From Anaerofilum sp. An201 (GTDB lineage Bacteria; Bacillota; Clostridia; Oscillospirales; Ruminococcaceae), in the NCBI RefSeq assembly GCF_002160015.1, contig NZ_NFJT01000017.1:1-64000 (forward strand): 64,000 bases of DNA, given 5' to 3'. Below, one piece after another: positions 23,732 to 32,380 of the stretch. The notes under the pieces were generated by a model, which was given only the letters and a program-made list of their open reading frames with translations, did no database searches and was not told where the DNA came from. The position numbers and the translations under genes are program-made. Each line of letters opens with the position of its first letter. Position 1 is the first letter of the stretch.

Positions 23732-24604
23732 ATGAAAACGGGATTGATTCTGGAAGGCGGCGCCATGCGCGGGATGTTCACCGCCGGTGTGCTCGACGTG
23801 ATGATGGAGAACGGCATCCGCTTCGACGGGGCCATCGGCGTGTCGGCGGGGGCGGTATTCGGCTGCAACTACAAGTCGGGGCAGATCGGCCGGGTGATCC
23901 GCTACAACAAGCGCTTCTGCGCCGACAAGCGGTATTGCAGCTTTGGTTCCTGGCTGAAAACCGGCGACCTGTACAACGTGGATTTCGACTATCGAGTGGT
24001 GCCCAGAGAGCTGGATGTGTTCGACCAGGACGCATACCGGAAAAACCCGATGGAGTTCTACGTGGTCGCCACCGACGCCCACACCGGCAAGGCGGTCTAC
24101 CGGCGCCTCGACAACGGCGACGACCAGGACATCCTGTGGATGCGCGCGTCGGCCTCCATGCCGTTGCTGTCCCGCATGGTGGAGATCGACGGCGGCGCCT
24201 ATTCGGACGGCGGCTCGGCCGATTCGGTGCCCCTGCGCTATTTTGAGGAAATCGGATACGACCGGAACGTCGTGCTCCTCACCCAGCCGCCGCATTTCCG
24301 CAAGGAAAAGAACAAGCTGCTGTGGCTGCTCAAGATCGGCCTGCGGAACTATCCGAACCTGTACCACGCGCTTGCCGTCCGCCATCTGCGCTACAACGAG
24401 ACGATGGAGTACATCGAGCAGGCCGAAAAAGAAGGCCGGATCTTTGTGATCCGGCCTCCCGAAGCGCTGAAGATCGGCGCCGGCGAAAAAGACCCGGCCG
24501 AGCTGGAGCGCGTGTATCAAATTGGGCGCAAAGAGGGTGAGCGGTGTCTGGAGGGGGTCGCTATTTTCCTTGGTACCAATACGCATCTTAGCTTCCATAG
24601 ATGA
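23732..24604 (+). CDS. Patatin-like phospholipase
   Basis: This 290-residue predicted lipid acyl hydrolase has a Ser-Asp catalytic dyad. LILEGGAMRGMFTAG supplies the oxyanion loop, GVSAGA the nucleophile elbow (GXSXG) and DGGAYSDGG the catalytic Asp. The start MKTGLILEGG follows GAGGGGAG. The body is GC-rich like the flanks, but the last ten or so codons after ERCLEGVAIFL fall in sequence that turns AT-rich at the edge of the polysaccharide island. The natural C-terminus may therefore have been replaced by a junction sequence; the core looks intact. Confidence 0.88.
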   Translation: MKTGLILEGGAMRGMFTAGVLDVMMENGIRFDGAIGVSAGAVFGCNYKSGQIGRVIRYNKRFCADKRYCSFGSWLKTGDLYNVDFDYRVVPRELDVFDQDAYRKNPMEFYVVATDAHTGKAVYRRLDNGDDQDILWMRASASMPLLSRMVEIDGGAYSDGGSADSVPLRYFEEIGYDRNVVLLTQPPHFRKEKNKLLWLLKIGLRNYPNLYHALAVRHLRYNETMEYIEQAEKEGRIFVIRPPEALKIGAGEKDPAELERVYQIGRKEGERCLEGVAIFLGTNTHLSFHR

Positions 24605-24614
24605 TTGTATTAAC

Positions 24615-24646
24615 CTTTCCCAAGGCAATAGCGTGTATTGGGAAAG
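24615..24646. repeat. 9-bp inverted repeat at the island edge
   Basis: CTTTCCCAA and TTGGGAAAG are perfect inverted repeats separated by 14 bases, between the convergent ends of the patatin gene and the last glycosyltransferase. No adjacent T-run gives a classic terminator. It could be a weak bidirectional terminator or a relic of the junction. Confidence 0.4.
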
Positions 24647-24721
24647 AACTTCCAAATACGCATTTTATACTTTTTTAACTGGCGCAATATACTATTTTGC
24701 TTTTAATGATGCTTTCAGCTA

Positions 24722-25708
24722 TTATTTAAGATGCAAAAGCTTCAGTATTTTCTGTACACGCCAATATTGCCGCATCCAAAAAGGGTATGCCATATCGTAG
24801 ATATAACCATACTTTTTAATTGGCAAATCTATTTTTTTTCGATATTCGCGCAGAGCTTTTCGTAATTGTTTTTTTAAAATTGGATGATACGTTTCATAAT
24901 ATGGTGAAGATTTAGAAATATCCTTCAACATACCACATAGCACACCTAAATGAGATACTGCTGTCTTCTTCCATGCCTCATACAATTTTCGTTTTTCAAA
25001 ATATTCAAATTGCTCTTTAACGGCCTGCAAATCATCTAATCTTTTGGGAGTCCAAGCAGAGCGCAGAATGCTTTGCTCACTTAAATAGTAATAATATAGT
25101 TTTTCATAGACAATCCCAATATATTCATTCTGAAAAATCAGTTTGTGCGTAGTAAATCTATCCTCGTGTATTCTATCAAAAGGAAATCGAATGTTTTCCC
25201 ACTGTTTTTTGCGATATATCTTAGCCCAAGCAGAAATTGTATGAATTTTTGTTTGTTCAAGACTGTAAAAAAATTTCACAGACATTTTCTGCGGCGTACT
25301 TTCTTTATTAGTTGGTACATCCTCGCCTTCTTGAATTGCTTGAAATTCACAAGCACACAAATCAACTTGACATAAATCAGCAGCTTTATATAATTTTTCC
25401 AGATAGCGTTCGTGCACCCAATCATCGCTGTCAACAAATGTGATCCATTCGCTGTCCGAGTGTGCAAAGGCCCAATCAATGCCCGCATTACGCGCAGCAG
25501 AAAGTCCCCCATTTTTCTGATGAATCACATGCACTCGCTTATCCTGCGCAGCGTACTGGTCACAGATCGCAGGGCAGTTATCCGGGCTGCCATCATCCAC
25601 AAGAATCAATTCAAAGTCTGTGAAAGTTTGCTGCAAAATGCTTTCCACACAACGGTGCAGGTACGGTTCTACATTGTATACAGGCACAATGACACTGATA
25701 GCTGGCAA
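24722..25708 (-). CDS. Glycosyltransferase family 2
   Basis: This 328-residue GT-A enzyme probably adds one sugar to the repeat unit. It starts PAISVIVPVYN, has the nucleotide-binding VDDGSPDN at 38-44 and the metal-binding VDSDD at 92-96, and an ED-type acid in IHEDRFTTHKL. The C-terminal helices are basic and probably associate with the membrane surface. It is the last gene of the island operon, five bases after a pyruvyl transferase. Donor and acceptor cannot be deduced. Confidence 0.85.
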   Translation of the reverse strand: MPAISVIVPVYNVEPYLHRCVESILQQTFTDFELILVDDGSPDNCPAICDQYAAQDKRVHVIHQKNGGLSAARNAGIDWAFAHSDSEWITFVDSDDWVHERYLEKLYKAADLCQVDLCACEFQAIQEGEDVPTNKESTPQKMSVKFFYSLEQTKIHTISAWAKIYRKKQWENIRFPFDRIHEDRFTTHKLIFQNEYIGIVYEKLYYYYLSEQSILRSAWTPKRLDDLQAVKEQFEYFEKRKLYEAWKKTAVSHLGVLCGMLKDISKSSPYYETYHPILKKQLRKALREYRKKIDLPIKKYGYIYDMAYPFWMRQYWRVQKILKLLHLK

Positions 25709-25712
25709 AATA

Positions 25713-26786
25713 TCACTTCCAATTCAAAATTTCCAGTATATCATTTGCAATTTTATCGTAGTATGGCATAAGATCACTATTGTCGTACTTGTGCGGTCCA
25801 TCGGGAATTGAACGATACGTTTGTACAATTTGTTCAGGAGCATCCACAAAGCAAATATAATTCAAGTGCTTAATCCATTCATAGCAACCGTGTACCTTCG
25901 GGCTTTTGCTATCCACCACAATGCAAGGTGTTCCCGTAACAGCACAAAAAATCATACCGTGTAACCGATCCGTAATTACAAGTTGCGCTTTAGAGAACTC
26001 TTCAAATTTTTCTTGCAAGGCCGTTTCACGTTCAGTAACAGGTATATTATGTTCCGCAATCATATCTGTATCCCTAACTGCATTACCAAACAATTGTTCA
26101 GCTTGATTGCGTATTTGCTGTTCCTGTGTTTTGGTTCTGGTTTTTTCACAATCGTTTCGCAAACATAAAAGACACCCTTCGCGCTTTTGTTGCATATCAC
26201 TTTTGTTAAGCGCCAGCACCATGTCCGGAACCAAATCTACATTTTTGTAGGCCTTCCTCATTATATCGTATGATATTTTTTCGCGAGCGTACAGATGCAA
26301 ATTTTTATGCTTATTATAAATTTGTATAGACTTTTCAAATTCCTTTTGGCCATCTTGTGTAGAATGGTAAAAAATAGTATTCGGAAAACATATAATTGGT
26401 GATTGGGCATTCTTTAAAATCAACTGTCTAAAAATATCTTCTATCCCAAACCACAGTGTTCCCAGATTTCCTCCTCCATTTATCAATATGGGATACTTGT
26501 TAAAAAGCCCTAAAATATTATGTTGCTTTGCTTTATACAACTGAGCTCCGGTAATCTCTACATAATTAATTCCGCATTGTTTTAAAATGTTTGTTATTGA
26601 GAGCGCTATTGCGTGATCCCCCAAATTTCCATGCTCAGGCGTTAAAACCAAAAATACTGTTTTGGGATTTTTTTTTCGTTTTGCATAAAACTCTTTTAAA
26701 ATAGTATTTTTTAATACATATCTTTCTTTTTGTTCATGCAAAAAACCATGAAAGCAACGCAACGGATATAAAATATCAGTAGGCAT
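25713..26786 (-). CDS. Polysaccharide pyruvyl transferase family protein
   Basis: This 357-residue enzyme likely transfers a pyruvyl group from phosphoenolpyruvate to a sugar of the polymer, creating a negatively charged ketal. TPEHGNLGDHAIALS near residue 50, LINGGGNLGTLW near 100 and the C-terminal VITDRLHGMIFCAVTGTPC (His-Gly within DRLHG) are the hallmark blocks. It lies between the ABC ATPase and the last GT2. A second, distant member of the family is encoded at 33374-34528, so the polymer may be pyruvylated at two positions, or one enzyme may have another acceptor. Confidence 0.83.
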   Translation of the reverse strand: MPTDILYPLRCFHGFLHEQKERYVLKNTILKEFYAKRKKNPKTVFLVLTPEHGNLGDHAIALSITNILKQCGINYVEITGAQLYKAKQHNILGLFNKYPILINGGGNLGTLWFGIEDIFRQLILKNAQSPIICFPNTIFYHSTQDGQKEFEKSIQIYNKHKNLHLYAREKISYDIMRKAYKNVDLVPDMVLALNKSDMQQKREGCLLCLRNDCEKTRTKTQEQQIRNQAEQLFGNAVRDTDMIAEHNIPVTERETALQEKFEEFSKAQLVITDRLHGMIFCAVTGTPCIVVDSKSPKVHGCYEWIKHLNYICFVDAPEQIVQTYRSIPDGPHKYDNSDLMPYYDKIANDILEILNWK

Positions 26787-26801
26787 AGCGATCCTTTCTT
26801 T

Positions 26802-28085
26802 TTATTTAACTTCCAATTCAGGGAACATGATATATCCCCACCAACTATGATTCCAATTCATGCGGTTATTGTCGTTCAATGTCTGTACTTTTTCAAATGC
26901 AAAGCAGTCTTCCACAATATCATGCATTTGATTCATGCCAAATTCATTGACAGAATACGCTGTCAATTTGACTATATACTTACCCGGAGCAAGCCAATCC
27001 AATGCCAAAGATAGCGTTGTGGTATTTTCTCCTTCTGTGGCAACAATACACGGGCGCGATGAAGCCAATCCCACCGCATTCTTATCAGGCGACAAAACGG
27101 TCATTCTCATCGCCAGATTCGACATATTTTCCTTCGAATTGTAGTCTACCTTTACATGTATAGTATCTCCTGTCTGATATACAGGAAAATCCGTTCCTAC
27201 AAATGTCACAGTATCAATATGTATTTTTTTATCTGTGAACTTCGACTTACGTTCTCCCGAACAATCGTTTACCACAGCCAGCGACTTGCTGCTATTCATA
27301 TACATACTGATGGATTCTTCTACGCCACCTTCGAACACAACCTTGCCCTGGTTCAGTACCACACACCGGTCACACAGCTGCCGGATCGTATTCATATTAT
27401 GGCTGACGTATAGCACAGTACGGCCTTGTTTTTTGGCGGCATCGCGCATTTTGTCCAGACATTTTTTCTGGAAAGCCATATCTCCCACAGCCAGCACTTC
27501 GTCCATAATCATAATTTCTGAATCCAGATGTGCTGCCACCGAGAAAGCCAGCTTTACATACATACCGGAGGAATACCGTTTTACAGGCGTGTCAATGAAC
27601 TCCCGGACTTCGGAGAATTCAATAATGTCCTCCATTTTGGCGTCGATCTCGGCTTTTGTCATCCCCAGAATCGCACCGTTCATGTATACATTTTCGCGCC
27701 CGGTCATCTCCCCGTTAAATCCGGTGCCAACCTCCAGCATGGAGGCGATGCGCCCGTAGATATCGATCTCGCCGGCTGTCGGAGCAGTAACACGACTGAG
27801 CAGTTTCAGCAATGTACTTTTTCCAGCACCATTGCCACCTATAATTCCCAGCGCCTCGCCTTTATAAATAGTCAGGTCGATCCCGTTAAGCGCCATAAAG
27901 GTCTGTCCAATCAAACGCTGATCTGTACCGATTTTTGTATTGGGGTCTTCTTTATGGCGCACTCTGGCCCACCAGCTTTGGATATCCCCCTGCAGGGTAC
28001 CGCCGCCAATCTGGCCCAGCTTATACATCTTTTTCACACCGGAAAGCTGCACGGCAACCTCGCGGTCTTCATTCTTGTTGCTCAC
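26802..28085 (-). CDS. Polysaccharide ABC exporter, ATP-binding subunit (Wzt/TagH-like)
   Basis: This 427-residue ATPase energises export of the finished polysaccharide. Walker A is GGNGAGKS at residues 83-90, the signature SSGM lies in KRYSSGMYVKLAFS, Walker B is IMIMDEVLAVGD and the switch His is in VSHN. After about residue 255 a beta-rich extension (TVTFVGTDFPVYQTGD, LALDWLAPGKYIVKLTAY) resembles the Wzt C-terminal carbohydrate-binding domain that recognises the polymer end. The GTG start with GGAGGAG upstream is preferred over one overlapping the permease stop. Confidence 0.92.
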   Translation of the reverse strand: MSNKNEDREVAVQLSGVKKMYKLGQIGGGTLQGDIQSWWARVRHKEDPNTKIGTDQRLIGQTFMALNGIDLTIYKGEALGIIGGNGAGKSTLLKLLSRVTAPTAGEIDIYGRIASMLEVGTGFNGEMTGRENVYMNGAILGMTKAEIDAKMEDIIEFSEVREFIDTPVKRYSSGMYVKLAFSVAAHLDSEIMIMDEVLAVGDMAFQKKCLDKMRDAAKKQGRTVLYVSHNMNTIRQLCDRCVVLNQGKVVFEGGVEESISMYMNSSKSLAVVNDCSGERKSKFTDKKIHIDTVTFVGTDFPVYQTGDTIHVKVDYNSKENMSNLAMRMTVLSPDKNAVGLASSRPCIVATEGENTTTLSLALDWLAPGKYIVKLTAYSVNEFGMNQMHDIVEDCFAFEKVQTLNDNNRMNWNHSWWGYIMFPELEVK

Positions 28086-28096
28086 AGTACTCCTCC

Positions 28097-28948
28097 TCAC
28101 ACAGTGTCCATAAAGGTCTTTTCCACCTTATTAAAAATCATCACGCCTACAATTACAAGTACAACTGTCAACAATGCAGAAAGGATAATATATCCCGGCA
28201 TAATTGTGCCTTGGCCCAAAATTGCATAACGAAATACTTCAACCGGAGCTGTGACCGGATTGATCATCAGCAAGGCTCTGGCAAATTCATTTTCAAGCTG
28301 CGAAATAGGATACACAATGGGTGTAATATACATCCACAGCTGTACACCAAAAGTAACCAAAATGGCAAGGTCACGGTATTTTGTAGTAAGACTGGAAATA
28401 ATAATACCACAGCCCAGTCCCAGCATTCCCAAATGAAGCAGGACAAAAGGAATCAAAAGGAACGCGGCCCAATTGGGATGTACGGCACCTGTTGCTACAT
28501 AATACACAAGAAAAACAATCACCAGAATCATCTGTACAAAAAACTGGATTACTGCAGCCAACGCATTCGACAGCGGAATTGTTAACCGTGGAAAATAAAC
28601 CTTTCCGAATACGTTTGCATTTGCTGTAAATGTGGTAGCATTTTTAGTCACACAAGTGGAGAAAAAGATCCAGATTGCATTGCTGCTCAGATAAAACAGA
28701 ATCTGTGGAACACCCTCCGTGCCAATTCCCGCAATGCCGCCAAATACGAACGCATAAATGATACTGCTGATCAAAGGATTCAGAAAAATCCAGGCCGGTC
28801 CCAAAACTGTCTGCTTATATGTGAGTGTGAAAGTACGTTTTGTAAAAAGTACAATTAGATCCCGGTATTGCCAAACTTCTTTTAAATGCAATTCATACCA
28901 CTTATGTCGTGAAGATATATGAGTATGATATTTTCCGTTCATCGCCAT
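28097..28948 (-). CDS. Polysaccharide ABC exporter, permease subunit (Wzm/TagG-like)
   Basis: This 283-residue ABC-2 permease has six predicted membrane segments. The N-terminal cytosolic part includes ELHLKEVWQYRDLIVLF and TYKQTVLGPAWIFLNP, a signature of the O-antigen/teichoic acid export family; VYFPRLTIPLSN and the final MINPVTAPVEVFRY are also typical. The start MAMNGKYHTH follows AAGGAGAAAA; the longer frame overlaps the upstream acyltransferase. It is paired with the ATPase downstream. Confidence 0.92.
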   Translation of the reverse strand: MAMNGKYHTHISSRHKWYELHLKEVWQYRDLIVLFTKRTFTLTYKQTVLGPAWIFLNPLISSIIYAFVFGGIAGIGTEGVPQILFYLSSNAIWIFFSTCVTKNATTFTANANVFGKVYFPRLTIPLSNALAAVIQFFVQMILVIVFLVYYVATGAVHPNWAAFLLIPFVLLHLGMLGLGCGIIISSLTTKYRDLAILVTFGVQLWMYITPIVYPISQLENEFARALLMINPVTAPVEVFRYAILGQGTIMPGYIILSALLTVVLVIVGVMIFNKVEKTFMDTV

Positions 28949-28964
28949 TTTTCTCCTTACATTT

Positions 28965-29813
28965 TTATTGTTGTGTCCGCTGTATATTGTCCACAAATTT
29001 CCTATCCCAGTCAATGCCGTATTTTACAGCTCTTGCCGGTACGCCTGCTATAACTACGTTGGGTTCGCTAATAGTTTTTGTCACTATACTTCCGGCTGCT
29101 ATAACGGAATGGTCCGGCACAGAAACGCCCTTCATAATCATACTGCGCATTCCGATCCAGCAATGTTTTCCCACTGTGATATTTTGGGCATGATTTGTTC
29201 GACTCCCATTTTCATCTACAATACTGTGTGAGTCACTGGAACGGAATACAACATCGTTGGAAATCATACAATCTTCATCAACAAAGATCCTTGTCCCTTC
29301 ATCAAGCTCAAATTGAACCATTTTATAATCGCGTCCATGCATCGTATTTCCTGCGGCAATGATGCAACTGTTCTTTGACTGTTCCATATGAATACCAGTC
29401 AACGTAACAGAGCAGTTTTTTCCAATTCGGATACAATTATCATTACCCCAAATAAATAAATTTACAAAACGCAGAGTCGATCCATCTTCCACAACAATCT
29501 GATTTCGACTGCCCTCTATATGAATGCTTTGTTGATTTGTCGTTCCGTACATCTGAACATCTGCGCCAAAAACAACCGTATTATCGTTACCGTTTACCCA
29601 GATTTGGTTTTCACGAACCCTATTATTTTTGACGAACTGTAGTTTATTTCCTACTCCTTGTAAATAGATCTTATTATGCAGAACTGACAGTTGATTTCCT
29701 AAATCAACCAAATTCCCTTTTTTAGAAATTCTATTATACAGATTCTGTAAGATCTGCACTAACAAGGGACATTTTTGAATCGCACACAAAATTTTAGTTC
29801 GCATTGTTTTCAC
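28965..29813 (-). CDS. Left-handed beta-helix acyltransferase (large)
   Basis: This 282-residue hexapeptide-repeat transferase probably O-acetylates a sugar or lipid-linked intermediate. The middle is a long run of irregular beta-helix coils with many Asn residues (WVNGNDNTVVFG, WGNDNCIRIGKNC). The end holds the canonical acyltransferase part with HCWIGMRSMIMKGVSVPDHSVIAAGSIV and VIAGVPARAVKYG. The extended coil region before the catalytic part is longer than in typical 200-residue acetyltransferases. It is encoded 16 bases before the permease. Confidence 0.8.
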   Translation of the reverse strand: MKTMRTKILCAIQKCPLLVQILQNLYNRISKKGNLVDLGNQLSVLHNKIYLQGVGNKLQFVKNNRVRENQIWVNGNDNTVVFGADVQMYGTTNQQSIHIEGSRNQIVVEDGSTLRFVNLFIWGNDNCIRIGKNCSVTLTGIHMEQSKNSCIIAAGNTMHGRDYKMVQFELDEGTRIFVDEDCMISNDVVFRSSDSHSIVDENGSRTNHAQNITVGKHCWIGMRSMIMKGVSVPDHSVIAAGSIVTKTISEPNVVIAGVPARAVKYGIDWDRKFVDNIQRTQQ

Positions 29814-29828
29814 TTGTCCTTATATTAT

Positions 29829-30755
29829 CTATTTCACATGTAAGTTTAACAGACTTTCCCATTGTATATCGTTTTGTCCTTGGGCCGCATTGATTTCCCA
29901 TAAACTTCCCTGCGATGTGCCGTAAATTGTAACTGGAAAAGCCCGCCAGGGATATAAAGCAGTTATCTTTGTATTCTTGCGTTTTCCCATATAGGTGAGC
30001 CACAAATCGTCTGCATAGGGGCAGATATCCTGTATTTTTTTCTTATCAAAAGCATCTTTATGCACAGTATGCGGCGGATAGAGCGAACCACTGCCCGAAA
30101 AAATCTGCAGCTCGTCCGAATGTTCAAGTTTTTCTGACAGCATCGGATTTCTCCATTGAGAAGGAAGTTTCCCCGGCACGATCACCTGACCTGTAATCGT
30201 ACAAATATCTGCCGGATATTTATAGTGCAGCTTCATAAGTTTTTCGATGGTATCAAACGGATATATCATGTCATCATCCAGCAATACCACCAAATCATCC
30301 GGATGCTCCTGCATCGTATAAAAATACTTTTTGTGGCTGCGCAGATCATCGCAAAAGCGAATCGTCAATCCTCTCTTCTGCAAAAAAAGCAGCGAGTCCG
30401 GCAGACTTTCCAACCCGTCAAACTGCGATTCAGCCAGCCACAGAAGAATCTTGTCCGGTTTTACAGTTTGCCGCAGAATGGATTCGATCGTAATCCACAG
30501 CGTGTCGATTCGGCCTGGAAATGACGTAAGAGACACAATAATTTTTTGTTCTCGCTCTTTTTTGTTTAGCCCAAACTTTTGAGAGGGATGTTTTCTCCAA
30601 CTCTTTACTACAAAAATATTATAATATGCTTCGATATATCCAAGCACAAATCGAATTGCCTTTTCAAGAATACCCTCTGCATTTCCCGCTTGTTCTCTGT
30701 GTTTTTTCCGCTTTCGCTGCAGGAAAAAATATATTTTGTATATGAACGAATACAT
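29829..30755 (-). CDS. Putative GT-A-like glycosyltransferase
   Basis: This 308-residue protein begins with a hydrophobic, basic N-terminus (MYSFIYKIYFFLQRKRKK). The core has IIVSLTSFPGRIDTLWITIESIL and the acidic metal-binding VVLLDDDMIYP, matching glycosyltransferase proteins of capsule loci in Firmicutes that lack a CAZy family I can name confidently. Further features are QWRNPMLSEKLEH and YADDLWLTYMGK, the latter a likely catalytic acidic block. Its partner genes are the two acyltransferases on either side. Confidence 0.65.
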   Translation of the reverse strand: MYSFIYKIYFFLQRKRKKHREQAGNAEGILEKAIRFVLGYIEAYYNIFVVKSWRKHPSQKFGLNKKEREQKIIVSLTSFPGRIDTLWITIESILRQTVKPDKILLWLAESQFDGLESLPDSLLFLQKRGLTIRFCDDLRSHKKYFYTMQEHPDDLVVLLDDDMIYPFDTIEKLMKLHYKYPADICTITGQVIVPGKLPSQWRNPMLSEKLEHSDELQIFSGSGSLYPPHTVHKDAFDKKKIQDICPYADDLWLTYMGKRKNTKITALYPWRAFPVTIYGTSQGSLWEINAAQGQNDIQWESLLNLHVK

Positions 30756-30769
30756 AAAATATTCTCTCC

Positions 30770-31426
30770 TTATCTCTGCCAGCTAACCTTCTCTCCCAGC
30801 ACAGTCAAACTCCTCTTTTCGGCAACCATCACCCGATCTGAAACATCTCTTGTCACCAATGTATTGGCTGCAATTACTGCACCCGCTCCAACTTCAGTCC
30901 CTTTCAGAATCATTGCATTTGAAGCAATCCATACATGATCCTGAATACAAACCGGCTTGGAAGGAGAACTATCGTTATTGATCTTATGGAAATCACTATC
31001 GTAAATCACGACATTCCTTCCAATCATAACGTCCTGTCCTATTGTTATCTTTTGTGCCGCAATCAGGACGGAAAAGCTATTCATAGAAAAATATCCGGTT
31101 TCAAGAACAGCGTTTTGCAGAACTTCTATCGTTGCCCCATACGAAATCAAGCATCTCCCGTTCGCATTCCAATGTGCACCTGTACGAAGACGGATATATG
31201 TTTCTGCTTTAGAACCCCGCAATTTATTGGTTCCGATTTGGACATTCTCTTCTCCAACTACGATTTGAGAGTCCGGTTCCAAATTGATGACAGCACCTTT
31301 ATAGGGAATAATTTTCCCTTTTCCGCACCGCTGAACATTTTTGCAAAAATAGTTCAGATATAGATATCGGAGAATATGAACCTGACAAGCCTGCTTATAA
31401 ATATCACGCATTTTAAGTAGTATCAT
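30770..31426 (-). CDS. Hexapeptide-repeat acyltransferase
   Basis: This 218-residue left-handed beta-helix transferase is likely an acetyl-CoA-dependent O-acetyltransferase acting on the polysaccharide. The N-terminus is short and basic. Repeats run from about residue 45 (VINLEPDSQIVVGEENVQIG) to the catalytic loop YDSDFHKI and the terminal IQDHVWIASNAMILKGTEVG, then AVIAANTLVTRDV. The His in YDSDFH matches the catalytic His in this family. It lies between the putative glycosyltransferase and a GT2. Confidence 0.85.
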   Translation of the reverse strand: MILLKMRDIYKQACQVHILRYLYLNYFCKNVQRCGKGKIIPYKGAVINLEPDSQIVVGEENVQIGTNKLRGSKAETYIRLRTGAHWNANGRCLISYGATIEVLQNAVLETGYFSMNSFSVLIAAQKITIGQDVMIGRNVVIYDSDFHKINNDSSPSKPVCIQDHVWIASNAMILKGTEVGAGAVIAANTLVTRDVSDRVMVAEKRSLTVLGEKVSWQR

Positions 31427-31450
31427 TGTTTTCTTCTCCCAGCTTTTCTA

Positions 31451-32380
31451 TTATTGGATCATCTTTTTCCAAAAAAGCAAATATTCCCTTATCGTCACCT
31501 TACCATACTGTCTCATTTCTCTGATACATGTTTTCATCATCTGCTTATTGTTCTCTTCCACAGCATAATAAAATTTCTGACGGGCACAGTTTTCACGGAC
31601 CAGTTTTACAAAATACTCCTGATTGCACAAACTGTATTGCAGTGCATGAAGCAGAATATCCGTAAAATCATCCCAGCGCACATACATTTGTGCATAGGTT
31701 CTCTTTTTTCGGGAATGGCTTTGCCCCTGCTCATATATCCAGTATAGATCTTCGTCAAGGTATCCACACAAAGAATAACTTGCTGCCGGAACCAGCAACT
31801 GCCAATTCTGTCCAGCTCTGGATATGTATATATCGCGATCGGGATAACAGCGAAGGAACAATTTTCGGGAAATCATATAGCATCCGCATCCGCCATATTC
31901 ATTCACTAACAGCAAGTCCTCAAAAATATTCTCTTTTTTTTCATGCCGTTTTGTTAACGCCCTTTTTTTCTCTCCCGTAATTTCATCAATAAACAAGGCA
32001 TTGCTGCGAACCATCTCCACATCCGGGTTTTCCAAAAGAAATTCCACTTTCTTCTCAATACAGTCCGGCGTCATCACATCGTCGGAATCCGGCCAAGTCA
32101 AGTATTCTCCCGTAAACAGCTTCAAGCCCCGGTTGAGCGCGGCAGCCTGTCCTGCATTTTCCTGATATTCGTATATATAACGAATGCCTTTCTGCTCCAA
32201 TCTTTCGCGGTAGGATAAAGCAATCTCTTCGGTGTGATCTGTGGAGCCATCATTGATAAAGATCAGTTCCAGCGGAGAATATGTTTGCGCCAAAATGCAG
32301 TCGAAATAGCGTTTTACAAAACGCTCTCCGTTATAGCAGGGCGTAATGATGCTTACTAACGGCCGATTCATTTCAGACAT
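31451..32380 (-). CDS. Glycosyltransferase family 2
   Basis: This protein of about 309 residues reads PLVSIITPCYNGERF at the start, FINDGSTDHT for the nucleotide-binding site and WPDSDD at 96-101 for the metal site, a variant of DxD. The start MSEMNRPL has AGAGG about 11 bases before and overlaps the upstream gene. An ATG three codons later overlaps the stop as ATGA and is equally possible. The C-terminal third is helical and basic with two Tyr/Trp-rich segments. The sugar donor is not deducible. Confidence 0.83.
   Translation of the reverse strand: MSEMNRPLVSIITPCYNGERFVKRYFDCILAQTYSPLELIFINDGSTDHTEEIALSYRERLEQKGIRYIYEYQENAGQAAALNRGLKLFTGEYLTWPDSDDVMTPDCIEKKVEFLLENPDVEMVRSNALFIDEITGEKKRALTKRHEKKENIFEDLLLVNEYGGCGCYMISRKLFLRCYPDRDIYISRAGQNWQLLVPAASYSLCGYLDEDLYWIYEQGQSHSRKKRTYAQMYVRWDDFTDILLHALQYSLCNQEYFVKLVRENCARQKFYYAVEENNKQMMKTCIREMRQYGKVTIREYLLFWKKMIQ

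Noticed and set aside
21500-24604. Very long plus-strand open frame of 1034 codons
   Set aside because: Only the last 290 codons (patatin) have real motifs. The earlier part is the antisense of the peptidoglycan-binding and carboxypeptidase genes, with His/Ala/Gly-rich shadow composition.
24522-24800. Plus-strand 92-codon frame across the island edge
   Set aside because: It overlaps the patatin gene and a convergent glycosyltransferase in other frames, and has no ribosome site or recognisable domain.
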